From assembly GCA_003605115.1 (NCBI GenBank), contig QZKY01000014.1:1-64000 (forward strand): 64,000 nt of DNA, in the 5' to 3' direction. Numbering within the stretch: the first letter of the stretch is position 1; each line of letters begins with the position of its first letter. Below, in pieces: positions 48,902-58,013 of this stretch. A program made the translations under genes and the position numbers. The notes beneath the pieces were generated by a model, which made no database searches, was not told where the DNA came from, and saw only the letters and a list, made by a program, of their open reading frames with translations. Source of the stretch: Oxalobacter sp. (lineage in GTDB: Bacteria; Pseudomonadota; Gammaproteobacteria; Burkholderiales; Burkholderiaceae_D).

Positions 48902-49468
48902 TTAGATCTTGCCGACCAGCTCGAGTGAGGGCGCCAGTGTCGCATCGCCCTCTTTCCACTTCGCCGGACAAACTTCGCCCGGATGGTTTGCGACATACTG
49001 CGCGGCTTTTACTTTGCGCAACAGTTCAGAGGCATCACGGCCAATGCCGCCCGCATTGATTTCAATGATCTGAATTTTTCCGTTCGGGTCAATCACGAAA
49101 GTGCCGCGCTCAGCCATACCCGCACTTTCAATCATCACGCCGAAATTACGGGAGATGATGCCGGTAGGATCGCCCACCATCGGGAATTTGATTTTTTTGA
49201 TGGTATCCGAGGTGTCGTGCCATGCCTTGTGGGTGAAGTGCGTATCCGTCGATACGGAATAAACTTCCACACCCATCTTCTGAAATTCCGGATAACAATC
49301 GGCCACATCACCCAGTTCGGTCGGACACACAAACGTAAAGTCAGCCGGATAGAAAAAAACGATAGACCACTTTCCTTTCAAATCAGCATCGCTCACTTTG
49401 ATGAATTGACCATTGTGGAATGCAGTGGCTTTAAAAGGTTTCACTTCGGTATTGATGAGAGACGTCAT
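48902..49468 (-). CDS. ahpC: Alkyl hydroperoxide reductase subunit C (peroxiredoxin)
   Basis: 188 residues from the ATG at 49468 behind AGGAG. Peroxidatic Cys in [12 protein letters not shown], resolving Cys in [11 protein letters not shown], catalytic Arg region and the C-terminal domain typical of AhpC1 peroxiredoxins. Reduces H2O2 and organic peroxides with AhpF. Confidence 0.98.
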   Translation of the reverse strand: MTSLINTEVKPFKATAFHNGQFIKVSDADLKGKWSIVFFYPADFTFVCPTELGDVADCYPEFQKMGVEVYSVSTDTHFTHKAWHDTSDTIKKIKFPMVGDPTGIISRNFGVMIESAGMAERGTFVIDPNGKIQIIEINAGGIGRDASELLRKVKAAQYVANHPGEVCPAKWKEGDATLAPSLELVGKI

Positions 49469-50106
49469 TTTATTCTCCTGTTTTTTGAAATGCCGGAGGT
49501 GTTCTGGCAATGTTTTTCATGTTCTATTCCAGTAGCGGCGTCGTGCATGGTGACAACGGCTGCTGTACATATCGAAAAACGATCAACGATTTTTGTTACT
49601 CTCCAAAATCTTTTTTACGTTGAACGTCGATTGCGATTTCATTTAAACACAATTCCAAAAAACCTGCTTTCCCCCACCTCATGTAGGGATTTATCCCTTT
49701 ATCGCCGATGGCGGCGCACTTAAACATCTCAAACAGCGACGCCACATCGTCGCACTGATTTGCCTGAAAAATTATTTCGCCCCTGAGCAACATGGGGAAG
49801 GAAGCGAGCGCCCAAACCCGACCGGCCCGACAGTGCCCGACCCCACATTTCATTATTTTTTAGCCATTACCCCCCTCCCTTTTTCAGCCCTTCCCTCAAA
49901 ATGACAGGCTTTCCCACCCCTAATCCATTCATGGCCACCCAAGCGATCTGGGTAGCATCTGATTATCAGGAGAAAGGCTTGCCGTATATCAAGCGAAAGA
50001 ACCTGCCCCCCCCTATAATCGTCTGGAGCGCCGCCGTTTAGATGACGGCAGGCAAGTCGTACCCGGTGACGTTTAATGCAGCATGCGACATCATGGAGGA
50101 GTTACC
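49469..50106. other. 638-bp intergenic region, ahpC-cheV
   Basis: No gene is convincing. A minus-strand frame (49596-49853, 85 codons, containing MRWGKAGFLELCLNEI) has no well-placed ribosome site and no family I know; it could be a remnant. A TATAAT at 50014-50019 lies 88 nt before cheV, without a clear -35. Both divergent promoters must lie here. Confidence 0.5.
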
Positions 50107-51084
50107 ATGTTCGATGGAAAATCGTTTCAGCAAGAAGTCGATGAGCGCACCAATCTCACCGGCACGAACAAATTTGAGATGCTGCTTTTCCGCCTTGGCA
50201 GGGCGCCGGACAGCGACGTGGCCGAACTTTTTGGCATCAACGTCTTCAAGGTGCGCGAAATCATCGCCATGCCCGAAGTCACCGCAATTGCTGGCTCCTT
50301 GCCCCACATGCTGGGTGTCGTCAATATTCGAGGGCTCGTCCTCCCCGTCATCGATCTTCCGGCCGTTGTGGGCTGCTCTCCCAGAACCGGCTTGAACATC
50401 ATGCTGGTCACGGAATTTGCGCAAACCGCCCAGGCATTTGCCGTCGAATCGGTGGAAGACATCATCCGCCTCGACTGGAATCAAGTCCTCCCCGCCGAAT
50501 CCGGTGTCGCCCACGGCATGGTCACCAGCATCGCTCGCCTGGACACCAATATCGACAGCCCTAGACTCGTGCAGGTTTTGGACGTCGAAGCCATTCTGCG
50601 GCAAATGTCGCCGGGATCCGTCAACGCCATCGAGGCAGAACAGGCCGGCGCCACCGTCAAGATGACCCCTGGCTCCGTCATTCTCGCTGCCGACGATTCA
50701 CATGTCGCACGCACCATGCTTGATCAAGGTTTGACCGCGATGGGACTCCCCTTCATCATGACCAAGAGCGGCAAGGAAGCCTGGGAGAAATTGCAGTCCC
50801 TTTTCAAAGAAACGACGGCTGAAGGCAAAAACATTATGGACAGAGTCGCGCTGGTGCTCACCGATCTGGAAATGCCGGAGATGGATGGTTTTACGCTCAC
50901 ACGCAACATCAAGAGCGACAATCGTTTCAGCAAAATCCCCGTCGTGATTCACTCCTCACTCACCGGAACGGCCAACGAAGCGCACGTTCGAAATGTTGGC
51001 GCCGATGCCTATGTCGCCAAATTCGATGCGCCCGAACTAGCAAAAGCCTTGCGCACGGCCTTAAAGCAACCCGAACCCACGTAA
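50107..51084 (+). CDS. cheV: Chemotaxis protein CheV (CheW domain + receiver)
   Basis: 325 residues from the ATG at 50107 behind GGAGGAG. CheW-like coupling domain at about 10-165 (FEMLLFRLG, VNIRGLVLPVIDLPAVVG) and a C-terminal receiver domain with acidic pocket AADDSH, phosphoacceptor Asp in LVLTDLEMPEMDGF and conserved Lys in YVAKFD. Couples chemoreceptors to CheA with phosphorylation-controlled adaptation. Isolated from other che genes here. Confidence 0.94.
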   Translation: MFDGKSFQQEVDERTNLTGTNKFEMLLFRLGRAPDSDVAELFGINVFKVREIIAMPEVTAIAGSLPHMLGVVNIRGLVLPVIDLPAVVGCSPRTGLNIMLVTEFAQTAQAFAVESVEDIIRLDWNQVLPAESGVAHGMVTSIARLDTNIDSPRLVQVLDVEAILRQMSPGSVNAIEAEQAGATVKMTPGSVILAADDSHVARTMLDQGLTAMGLPFIMTKSGKEAWEKLQSLFKETTAEGKNIMDRVALVLTDLEMPEMDGFTLTRNIKSDNRFSKIPVVIHSSLTGTANEAHVRNVGADAYVAKFDAPELAKALRTALKQPEPT

Positions 51085-51098
51085 GCTTTGGGGCGTAA

Positions 51099-51134
51099 AA
51101 AAACCGCCCATGGTTGACGCCACGGGCGGTTTTT
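51099..51134. terminator. Bidirectional terminator between cheV and trpB
   Basis: AAACCGCCC (51101-51109) and GGGCGGTTT (51124-51132), A-run left, T-run right. Serves two convergent genes. Confidence 0.9.
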
Positions 51135-51149
51135 ATTTGAGACGTGCTA

Positions 51150-52349
51150 TTACAAGCCCAATTTTTCCGACACAAAATCTGCGTCTTTGTCACCGCGACC
51201 GGAGAGGTTCACCAGAATCGCGGTTTCCTTCGGCAAACCTTTTGCAATTTTCATGGCGTATGCGACTGCGTGCGAGCTTTCCAGCGCCGGAATGATGCCT
51301 TCGGTGCGCGACAGTGTGATGAACGCATCCAGACATTCATCGTCGGTGATCGATTCGTACTGCACACGACCGATGTCCTTCAGGTAGCAGTGCTGGGGCC
51401 CCACGCCCGGATAATCCAACCCGGATGCGATGGAATGCACGGGCAAGGGCACACCGTTAGCATCTTGCAACGTGTAACACTTGAAGCCGTGAATCGTGCC
51501 TTTGGTTCCCAGCGTCATCGTTGCAGCATGATCCGGCGTATCCAGCCCCTTGCCCGCAGGCTCCACGCCGATCAGCTTCACCTTCTCATCCTGCAAAAAT
51601 TCCGTGAACATGCCAATGGCATTCGAGCCACCGCCGACGCACGCCGTCACGATATCGGGCAAGCGCCCTTCCTGCGCGAGAAATTGCGCGCGCGCTTCCT
51701 TGCCCACGACGCTCTGGAAATCGCGCACCATCTTCGGAAAAGGATGCGGGCCAACGACCGAACCAATCGCATAGAGGAAATTCACCGGGTCTTTCATGTA
51801 TTCATCGAAAGCGCTATCCACAGCATCCTTCAATGTCTTCGTGCCGCGCGAGACGGGAATCACATTGCAACCGAGGATTTTCATCTTCGTGACGTTCGGG
51901 TGTTCCTTCTTGATGTCGATTTCACCCATGTGAATTTCGCATGGCAGTCCAACCAATGCGCACGCCGTTGCCAGCGCCACGCCATGCTGCCCCGCGCCGG
52001 TTTCCGCCAGCACCTTGGTCTTGCCCATGTACTTCGCAAGCAGCGCTTGGCCGAGGCAGTGATTGATCTTGTGCGCGCCAGTGTGGTTCAAATCTTCGCG
52101 CTTCAAGAAAATGCGCGCGCCGCCCTGACGTGCCGTCAGGCGTCTGGCGAAATAAAGCGGGCTGGGACGGCCGACATAATATTTGTACAATTCCGCCAAC
52201 TCGTTCTGAAAATCCTTGGTCTGCCGAACGGTTTCATAGGCATCGCTGATTTGATCCATGATGGCTTTCAACTCTGGCGGCACGATCTGGCCACCGTATT
52301 CACCGAAGTAGCCGTCCTTGTCCGGCATTTCCAAAAAGGGGTACGTCAT
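51150..52349 (-). CDS. trpB: Tryptophan synthase beta chain
   Basis: 399 residues. PLP lysine in [15 protein letters not shown], Glu in AETGAGQHG, phosphate-binding GGGSNAIG, and SGRGDKD near the end: all canonical TrpB. Converts indole and serine to tryptophan. Unusually, neither trpF nor trpA is next to it; it is bordered by cheV and a toxin-antitoxin pair. Partners may lie outside the window. Confidence 0.97.
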   Translation of the reverse strand: MTYPFLEMPDKDGYFGEYGGQIVPPELKAIMDQISDAYETVRQTKDFQNELAELYKYYVGRPSPLYFARRLTARQGGARIFLKREDLNHTGAHKINHCLGQALLAKYMGKTKVLAETGAGQHGVALATACALVGLPCEIHMGEIDIKKEHPNVTKMKILGCNVIPVSRGTKTLKDAVDSAFDEYMKDPVNFLYAIGSVVGPHPFPKMVRDFQSVVGKEARAQFLAQEGRLPDIVTACVGGGSNAIGMFTEFLQDEKVKLIGVEPAGKGLDTPDHAATMTLGTKGTIHGFKCYTLQDANGVPLPVHSIASGLDYPGVGPQHCYLKDIGRVQYESITDDECLDAFITLSRTEGIIPALESSHAVAYAMKIAKGLPKETAILVNLSGRGDKDADFVSEKLGL

Positions 52350-52488
52350 GATGTCTCCTTGTGCTGCATGTTTGAAAAGGCAAGCGCGTCATAATCACGC
52401 GAAACCGCTATTTTATTGCATTACGGAGGGGTTTTAACCTGATCCGCATGTATTCGCCCCAAATCATTATCTTTTCCACCATAATCGC

Positions 52489-52523
52489 TTGACTTTGGTC
52501 GTCTCGTAAATACAATGTATTTA
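52489..52523 (+). promoter_or_regulatory. brnTA promoter with overlapping palindromic operator
   Basis: TTGACT (52489-52494), 16-bp spacer, TACAAT (52511-52516). TAAATAC-AAT-GTATTTA (52507-52523) is a perfect palindrome over the -10, fitting autorepression by BrnA. The expected transcription start coincides with the brnT ATG, implying a leaderless mRNA. Confidence 0.75.
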
Positions 52524-52810
52524 TGGTTAAATTTGAATGGACTTCTGCCAAAGCCAGCACCAACCTCAGAAAGCATGGCGTTTCCTTCGAAGAAGCGGAG
52601 ACCGTTTTTTACGACGAATTTGCCGTCCAGTTTTTTGACGAGCAGCATTCGGCGGACGAGGAAAGATTCCTGCTGCTTGGCATGAGCGCACAAGCCAGAC
52701 TCCTTCTGGTTTGTCACTGCGAACGGGGCAACGGCGATGTCATCCGAATCATTTCGGCAAGACGTGCCACCAAACGTGAGCGTGCATTTTACGGAGGCGG
52801 AAAAACATGA
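52523..52810 (+). CDS. brnT: BrnT-family toxin
   Basis: 95 residues. FEWTSAKASTNLRKHGVSFEEAETVF and IRIISARRATKRERAFY are the BrnT hallmarks; RelE-fold ribonuclease that inhibits translation. No ribosome site is seen, in line with the predicted leaderless transcript. Overlaps brnA by 4 nt. First gene of an accessory patch. Confidence 0.93.
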   Translation: MVKFEWTSAKASTNLRKHGVSFEEAETVFYDEFAVQFFDEQHSADEERFLLLGMSAQARLLLVCHCERGNGDVIRIISARRATKRERAFYGGGKT

Positions 52811-53028
52811 AAACAGAATACGATTTGTCAAAAATGAAGTCGCGCAAGAATCCTTACGCGTCCAAACTCAAAAAGCCCGTCACGATGCGACTATCGGAAG
52901 ATGTCATCAGCTATTTCAAAAGCATGGCAGATGAAGCGGGCGTGCCATACCAGAGCCTCATCAACCTTTACCTGCGCGATTGCGTGATGCAGCACCGGAA
53001 GGTTCACATCGCATGGCAATCGGAATGA
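52807..53028 (+). CDS. brnA: BrnA-family antitoxin
   Basis: 73 residues. Basic N-terminus (KMKSRKNPYASKLKKPVTMRLSEDVISYFK) with a ribbon-helix-helix pattern, then AGVPYQSLINLYLRDC. Neutralises BrnT and represses the operon. Start GGAGGCGGAAAAACATG gives a good ribosome site inside brnT. Confidence 0.92.
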   Translation: MKTEYDLSKMKSRKNPYASKLKKPVTMRLSEDVISYFKSMADEAGVPYQSLINLYLRDCVMQHRKVHIAWQSE

Positions 53029-53106
53029 CGACCAGCCCACGCCGACACTTGATGCACTATTTTTGCAGCACCTTTTTATACCAACCCTATAATCTTGAGA
53101 TGAACG

Positions 53107-53448
53107 ATGAGTAAATTACCAAACTGCCCCAAATGCCAATCCACCCTGACCTATGAAGACGGCAGCAACTTCGTTTGCCCGGAATGCGGCCATGAATGGT
53201 CGGCCACCGCCACCGCGCCCGCAGAAGAAGTCGCGAAAGTGTACAAAGATGCGAGCGGCAACGTGCTGCAGGACGGCGACACCATCACCGTCATCAAGGA
53301 TTTGAAAATCAAAGGCACCTCGCAAGTGGTGAAGGTCGGCACCAAGGTGCGCAACATTCGTCTAGTCGAAGGCGACCACGACATCGACTGCAAGATTGAT
53401 GGGATTGGCCCGATGAAGCTGAAATCGGAGTTTGTGAGGAAGGCGTAG
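53107..53448 (+). CDS. PhnA/YjdM-family zinc-ribbon protein
   Basis: 113 residues. Zinc ribbon CPKCQ...CPECGHEW followed by the PhnA domain ([37 protein letters not shown]). Named after phosphonate genes, but the E. coli homologue is not a proven phosphonate enzyme. TATAAT at 53088-53093 gives a leader of only a few bases. Confidence 0.93.
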   Translation: MSKLPNCPKCQSTLTYEDGSNFVCPECGHEWSATATAPAEEVAKVYKDASGNVLQDGDTITVIKDLKIKGTSQVVKVGTKVRNIRLVEGDHDIDCKIDGIGPMKLKSEFVRKA

Positions 53449-53455
53449 GGTACTA

Positions 53456-54352
53456 ATGGATTTTCGTACACTCTTTGAAAAGACGATCTCCGAAGCATTA
53501 AAGCTTTTGCAAAATCCAACTTGGACTGCAAAAGACTTCTGCCACTACACGAGTCTTCAAGGACTAATAGGCATTTTAGAAAGCAATGAAATCTGGCTTT
53601 CTGACCATAGATTTGTCAATGACAAGCATGAGTATGAGTATGGGAGAGCGCTAGCTATTTCGGTAATATCTGAAGCCATGCAAACTGAGGCGGATGATGA
53701 TTTTAGGAAATTCCTCATAGAATTGAGTAACTCCTTCACCAAAACAAGCCCAATCGGCATCTATATTGCATCAATGTCTTTTTCCCCTGATAAATTAGAT
53801 CAGTGGAAAGGCTACGGAAATAGCAACGAGAGTGTCTGCATTAAGTTTGCTGGTGATTTTGAGTTATGGAATACAGGACATACACACCCAACACATATAA
53901 GGCAACAAACCATTATCTACGACGAAAAACAGCAGATTCAATTGATCAAAAAAATCATCCAACCCTACAAAGAAAATTTCGAAGCATTTAAGAATTTCAC
54001 CTACCCTTTTTTGATCGATTTGAGTGGGCTAATCCAAAGTCAATTTATTCTGTTTAAACATAGAGAATACGCATCCGAGAACGAACTGAGAATAACCATT
54101 GCTAACTTAGGCCAGATTCTTAGAAAAAAGAAGCCTATGCATCGAATCGCAAAGGGCATGATTGTTCCGTACATTACAACCAAGTACATATCAACAGAAG
54201 CCGACCCACCGCTCAACAAATTGCCTATAAAAGAAATAGTGGTAAGCCCAACGTCTAACCCTGATTTATTGGAAAGTCTAAAAGTTTTCGTTACTAATAT
54301 GGGCTACACAGATATTAAAGTAGTTGAATCAGCAATAAAGTTTCGCGGTTGA
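53456..54352 (+). CDS. DUF2971-like protein
   Basis: 298 residues starting 7 nt after phnA. The N-terminal pattern FCHYTSLQGLIGILESNEIWLSDHRFVNDKHEYEYG fits DUF2971; MSFSPDKLDQWKGYGN and FKHREYASENELRI match later family blocks. The gene is visibly AT-rich compared with its neighbours (many AAA, ATT and TTA codons), a sign of recent transfer. Members often occur in defence or mobile regions; biochemical role unknown. Confidence 0.75.
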   Translation: MDFRTLFEKTISEALKLLQNPTWTAKDFCHYTSLQGLIGILESNEIWLSDHRFVNDKHEYEYGRALAISVISEAMQTEADDDFRKFLIELSNSFTKTSPIGIYIASMSFSPDKLDQWKGYGNSNESVCIKFAGDFELWNTGHTHPTHIRQQTIIYDEKQQIQLIKKIIQPYKENFEAFKNFTYPFLIDLSGLIQSQFILFKHREYASENELRITIANLGQILRKKKPMHRIAKGMIVPYITTKYISTEADPPLNKLPIKEIVVSPTSNPDLLESLKVFVTNMGYTDIKVVESAIKFRG

Positions 54353-54819
54353 AAGAAAATTGAAGGGGCAGCGTCAAATTTATTTTTGACCTCATCACAT
54401 GCCGCGCAAAATCCATCCGCTTAGACGCTGCCGCTGGCAGAAAGCAAAAGCGGAATAGAAACAAAATTTGTCCGAGCGCAGCGAGTTTATTTTGTTTCCC
54501 GCTTTTGCGCACTGACAGCGGGCGAAGCCCCAAAGGGCGCGTCTCGCGGTCGCTTTCTTTGGCTTACCTTTCTTGGCGAGACAAGAAAGGTAAGTAGCTG
54601 CCGGGCTACCCCCGGCAAGCTCGATTCACAGTAAAGCTCATTTCACTTCGAGAACGGAAAAATTCGGGGTCAGAGTCAAAATTCGCTGCGCGATATTTGA
54701 CTGCTGACCCCGGTTTTTCCTGCACCCACTTTATTTCGAACGCTGCACCCCCAACCCTTTTGACTCCGGCCGCTTCGCTTAACATTCGCTACGCTCATGT
54801 TAGCCTACGCCGCAATGGG
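54353..54819. repeat. 467-bp cluster of palindromic repeats
   Basis: Three palindromes without genes: a 13-bp perfect stem CTTACCTTTCTTG / CAAGAAAGGTAAG (54563-54575, 54582-54594); a 48-nt element CGGGGTCAG...CTGACCCCG (54665-54712) with inner AGTCAAA/TTTGACT; and CAATGGGC-TACC-GCCCATTG (54813-54832), which reaches over the ampG stop. GTCAAA-N6-TTTGAC near 54370 looks like a worn copy of the second. Confidence 0.8.
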
Positions 54820-56082
54820 CTACCGCCCATTGTCTCTCCACGGCGCGACCTTCGGCAACAACAACATCCCCGGCAATGCCAGCACAAAGCAAATATTGAA
54901 AAACATGAACCATCCCGTCACGTCCACAATATACCCGGCAGAGGCATTGATGAAAGTGCGGGGCACGGCCATCAAACTGGTGAAGAGCGCAAACTGCGTC
55001 GCCGTGTAACGCGGATCCGTGGTGCGCGCCATGTAAGCGACGAAAGCCGTTGTGCCCAAGCCCACGCCGAAAGCTTCGACGCCAATCACGATAGCCAGCA
55101 GCAACGGATCTGCGCCGACGGTCGCTAGCCAGGAAAATCCGAGAATCGCGACCGCCTGCACGACACCGAACACCCACAGTGCGCGATTGATGCCGAGGTT
55201 GATCATCCATACGCCGCCGAGCAAGCCGCCGATGAGACTCGCCCAGAATCCGGTTGTCTTCGCGATGACTCCAATTTGCGTCATCGAAAAACCCATGTCG
55301 AGATAAAACTTGGTCGCGAGCGATGTCGCCAGACTGTCGCCGAGTTTGTAAAAGAAGATGAACCCCAGCACCAGGCACACGCCTTTCCATCCGTCTCGTC
55401 CGAGAAATTCTTTGAACGGCAAGACCACGGCTTCGCGCATGGTGGCGGGCGGCTTGCCGTAAACCTGCGGCTCGCTCACCACGAAAGTACAGGCGAGACC
55501 CGGCAGCATGAAGGCGGCCGTAATCCAGAACACCATCGCCCAAGGCATCATGTCGGCCAGGATTAAGGACAGCGCCCCCGGCACGAGACTGGCCACCTTG
55601 TACGCATTGACAAACACCGCACTCCCCAGACCTTGCTCGTTGTCCGGCAAGAGTTCGCGACGATAGGCGTCGATCACAATATCCTGACTCGCTGACAAAA
55701 ACGAAATGACGGAGGCCATCACCACAATCAGCGTCAGGTTTTCCAGCGGGTCAAACATGCCCATCGCGCCAATCGACAGCAACAGGATAACTTGCGTTAA
55801 CGCCATCCAGCCGCGCCGCCGACCCATCTTGCCGAAGCTGAAGCGATCCATCAGCGGCGACCACAGAAATTTCCACGTATAGGGAAACATCACGAGCGTC
55901 ATCAGACCAAGCGTCTTCACGTTCAAGCCGGCCTTGGCAAGCCAGGCTTGCAGCAAAGTCAGGAGAACAAATAAGGGGAGGCCGGAGGTGAACCCGAGAA
56001 AGACACAAATCAGGGTTCGACGATTGAGCGCAGCGCGCCAGGGCAATTTATTTTTTGCAGTGTTGGCCGTCTTGTCGGACAT
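54820..56082 (-). CDS. ampG: Muropeptide permease AmpG (MFS)
   Basis: 420 residues, about 12 helices. GFTSGLPLFVLLTLLQAWL, PYTWKFLWSPLMDRF, MGRRRGWMALTQ and SASQDIVIDAYRRELLP are AmpG signatures. Imports anhydro-muropeptides for cell-wall recycling. Short gap (8 nt) after metW, so probably co-transcribed from metX, although the function is unrelated. Confidence 0.93.
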   Translation of the reverse strand: MSDKTANTAKNKLPWRAALNRRTLICVFLGFTSGLPLFVLLTLLQAWLAKAGLNVKTLGLMTLVMFPYTWKFLWSPLMDRFSFGKMGRRRGWMALTQVILLLSIGAMGMFDPLENLTLIVVMASVISFLSASQDIVIDAYRRELLPDNEQGLGSAVFVNAYKVASLVPGALSLILADMMPWAMVFWITAAFMLPGLACTFVVSEPQVYGKPPATMREAVVLPFKEFLGRDGWKGVCLVLGFIFFYKLGDSLATSLATKFYLDMGFSMTQIGVIAKTTGFWASLIGGLLGGVWMINLGINRALWVFGVVQAVAILGFSWLATVGADPLLLAIVIGVEAFGVGLGTTAFVAYMARTTDPRYTATQFALFTSLMAVPRTFINASAGYIVDVTGWFMFFNICFVLALPGMLLLPKVAPWRDNGR

Positions 56083-56090
56083 GAGGGTCG

Positions 56091-56681
56091 TTATTTCCGC
56101 AACCTGAAAACCGCCAGCGTGCCGCGCATGTTCGGTAGAAAATGTACCGGCTGACCTTCATGCAAGGCCACGCACTCCAGCACTTTCAAGCCCACATGAT
56201 TGGCGAGCTCGGTGAAATCCCGAATGGTGGCGCATCGCACGTTCGGCGTGTCGTACCATTCGTAGGGCAATTCGCTGGAGACCGGCATGCGCCCGCAGAG
56301 CAAGGACATACGGTGCGGCCAATAGGCAAAATTCGGGAAGGAGACGATGGTTTCGCGCCCCACGCGCGCGAACTCGGCGAGCAGACCTTCGACGTTTTTC
56401 ATCATTTGCAGCGAAGACAAACACAAGACCGTGTCGAAAGCGTCATCTGCAAACAGACTCAAGCCTTTTTCCATGTTGTGCTCGATGACATTGATGCCGC
56501 GCCGCGCACAGGCCTTGATTCTTTCTGCGTCGATTTCGATGCCGTATCCCGTGCAGCCTTTGGTGGTGTGCAAATAATCCAGCATGGTGCCGTCGCCACA
56601 ACCGATGTCCAGCACGTGCGCATTGGGCGCAATGCGCTTGGAAACGAATGCCAGATCCGCGCGTAGGGATGTTTTTTTCAT
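56091..56681 (-). CDS. metW: Methionine biosynthesis protein MetW
   Basis: 196 residues. Methyltransferase-like fold: [34 protein letters not shown], ending in [13 protein letters not shown]-like sequence and [11 protein letters not shown]. In Proteobacteria without MetA, MetW works with MetX in homoserine acylation. Its start overlaps the metX stop by 4 nt. Confidence 0.95.
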   Translation of the reverse strand: MKKTSLRADLAFVSKRIAPNAHVLDIGCGDGTMLDYLHTTKGCTGYGIEIDAERIKACARRGINVIEHNMEKGLSLFADDAFDTVLCLSSLQMMKNVEGLLAEFARVGRETIVSFPNFAYWPHRMSLLCGRMPVSSELPYEWYDTPNVRCATIRDFTELANHVGLKVLECVALHEGQPVHFLPNMRGTLAVFRLRK

Positions 56682-57832
56682 GCCTTGACCTCCACCTGCA
56701 CTCGCGTGGCAATGTCGTCATACACGCGGTCATACCAGGCACGCAATAACTTGTGGTAGCGCACATCGTCGAGCAAGAACGCATCGTGTCCGTGTGGCGC
56801 GTCAACCTCTGCGTAAGTCACGTCACGACGACTTTGCAACAGGGCTTGCACAACCGCGCGACTGCACTCCGGCGAGAAGCGCCAATCCGTCGTAAACGAT
56901 ACCAGCAAAAACCTGGCTGTCACATTTTCAAACGCCTTCGCCAGATCGCCACCGTGACTGGCGGCCGGATCGAAGTAATCCAGCGCCTTGGTGATCAGCA
57001 GGTAAGTGTTTGCGTCGAAATACTCGGAAAATTTTTCGCCCTGATAGCGCAGATAAGATTCGATCTCAAAGTCGACGCCAAAATCGTATTGATATTTTCC
57101 GGTACGCAGCTCGCGACCGAATTTTTCCGCCATCACGTCGTTGGATAAATAGGTGATGTGCCCGATCATGCGCGCAACCGTCAAGCCGCGCTTGGGCACC
57201 ACGCCGTGCGCATAAAAATCACCGCCGTGAAAATCGGGGTCGGTCAAAATCGCTTGGCGCGCCACATCGTTGAAGGCTATGTTTTGCGCGGACAGTTTGT
57301 CGGTGGCGGCAATCACCACGCAGTTGCGCACGCGATCCGGGTACAGCATGCTCCAACTGAGCGCCTGCATGCCGCCCAGCGAGCCGCCCATCACGGCAGC
57401 GAGTTGCGTAATGCCCAGTGCGGCGATCAGCCGTGCTTGCGCATTGACCCAATCCTCCACCGTCACGACCGGGAAGTCTGCGCCATAGGGTTTGCCCGTT
57501 TGGGGATTCGTGTGCATGGGGCCCGTCGAACCGAAGCAAGACCCCAGGTTGTTGATACCGATGACAAAAAACCGATCCGTATCCAGCGTTTTGCCCGGGC
57601 CAACCATGTTGTCCCACCAGCCGATTTTGTTTGAATTATCGGCGTAGACGCCCGCAACATGATGCGAGGCATTCAAGGCATGACAGACCAGCACCGCGTT
57701 CGATTTGTCCGCATTGAGCGTGCCGTAGGTTTCATACATCAAGCTGTAATCGGCAATCGACTCGCCGCTCTGCAAGATGAGCGGGTCGGCAAAATGCATG
57801 GTTTGTGCCTGAACAATTCCGACGGAAGTCAT
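56678..57832 (-). CDS. metX: Homoserine O-acyltransferase MetX
   Basis: 384 residues from the ATG at 57832. Alpha/beta-hydrolase fold: [26 protein letters not shown], nucleophile elbow [10 protein letters not shown], Asp in [13 protein letters not shown] and His in PHGHDAFL. Acylates homoserine (acetyl or succinyl not decidable here) for methionine synthesis. Preceded by a SAM-II-like aptamer and terminator. Confidence 0.96.
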   Translation of the reverse strand: MTSVGIVQAQTMHFADPLILQSGESIADYSLMYETYGTLNADKSNAVLVCHALNASHHVAGVYADNSNKIGWWDNMVGPGKTLDTDRFFVIGINNLGSCFGSTGPMHTNPQTGKPYGADFPVVTVEDWVNAQARLIAALGITQLAAVMGGSLGGMQALSWSMLYPDRVRNCVVIAATDKLSAQNIAFNDVARQAILTDPDFHGGDFYAHGVVPKRGLTVARMIGHITYLSNDVMAEKFGRELRTGKYQYDFGVDFEIESYLRYQGEKFSEYFDANTYLLITKALDYFDPAASHGGDLAKAFENVTARFLLVSFTTDWRFSPECSRAVVQALLQSRRDVTYAEVDAPHGHDAFLLDDVRYHKLLRAWYDRVYDDIATRVQVEVKA

Positions 57833-57849
57833 GGTTACTGATTGGTTGA

Positions 57850-57888
57850 AAAATAAAAAGCCCGATTGCGGCAGGCAAATCGGGCTTA
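57850..57888 (-). terminator. Riboswitch-controlled terminator before metX
   Basis: AGCCCGATT (minus-strand order) pairs with AATCGGGCT, followed by TTTTATTTTT. It lies after the aptamer and 18 nt before the metX start, so it is an expression platform, not an end-of-gene signal. The upstream ptsI transcript would also end here. Confidence 0.85.
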
Positions 57889-57895
57889 TTTTCAA

Positions 57896-57978
57896 GCTCG
57901 CTTTAGCCGCATTTATTCGGGAAACCCCTGCGCCCGCAAGCTGAAGGAAATGCCTTTCCTCGGTTCAAATCGGCGCAC
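57896..57978 (-). promoter_or_regulatory. SAM-II-type riboswitch aptamer
   Basis: On the minus strand GTGCGCCGATTTGAACCG begins the P1 stem (TGCGCC with GGCGCA) and loop, CTTGCGGGCGCA closes it, and AATAAATGCGGCTAAAGCG is the 3' pseudoknot strand. These match the SAM-II consensus (GCGCNGAUUU.AACC, UUGC..GCGC, AUAAAUGNNGCUAAA). Two small hairpins (GGAAAGGCATTTCC, GGGGTTTCCC) are inserted. SAM binding should favour the downstream terminator and switch off metX-metW. Confidence 0.85.
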
Positions 57979-58013
57979 TGCATTGTACCGCAAAACGGCT
58001 CGTCCGGAAGTGG

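Noticed and set aside
49596-49853. 85-codon minus-strand frame as a gene
   Set aside because: No ribosome site at a proper distance and no recognisable family; kept only as a remark in the gap entry.
52489-52503. TTGACTTTGGTCGTC as a fourth site of the oxalate-type operator
   Set aside because: Only 8 of 10 arm positions fit, and the TTGACT is explained as the -35 of brnTA.
54697-55128. Plus-strand frame of 143 codons at the end of ampG
   Set aside because: It covers repeats and the antisense of ampG; no ribosome site or family pattern.
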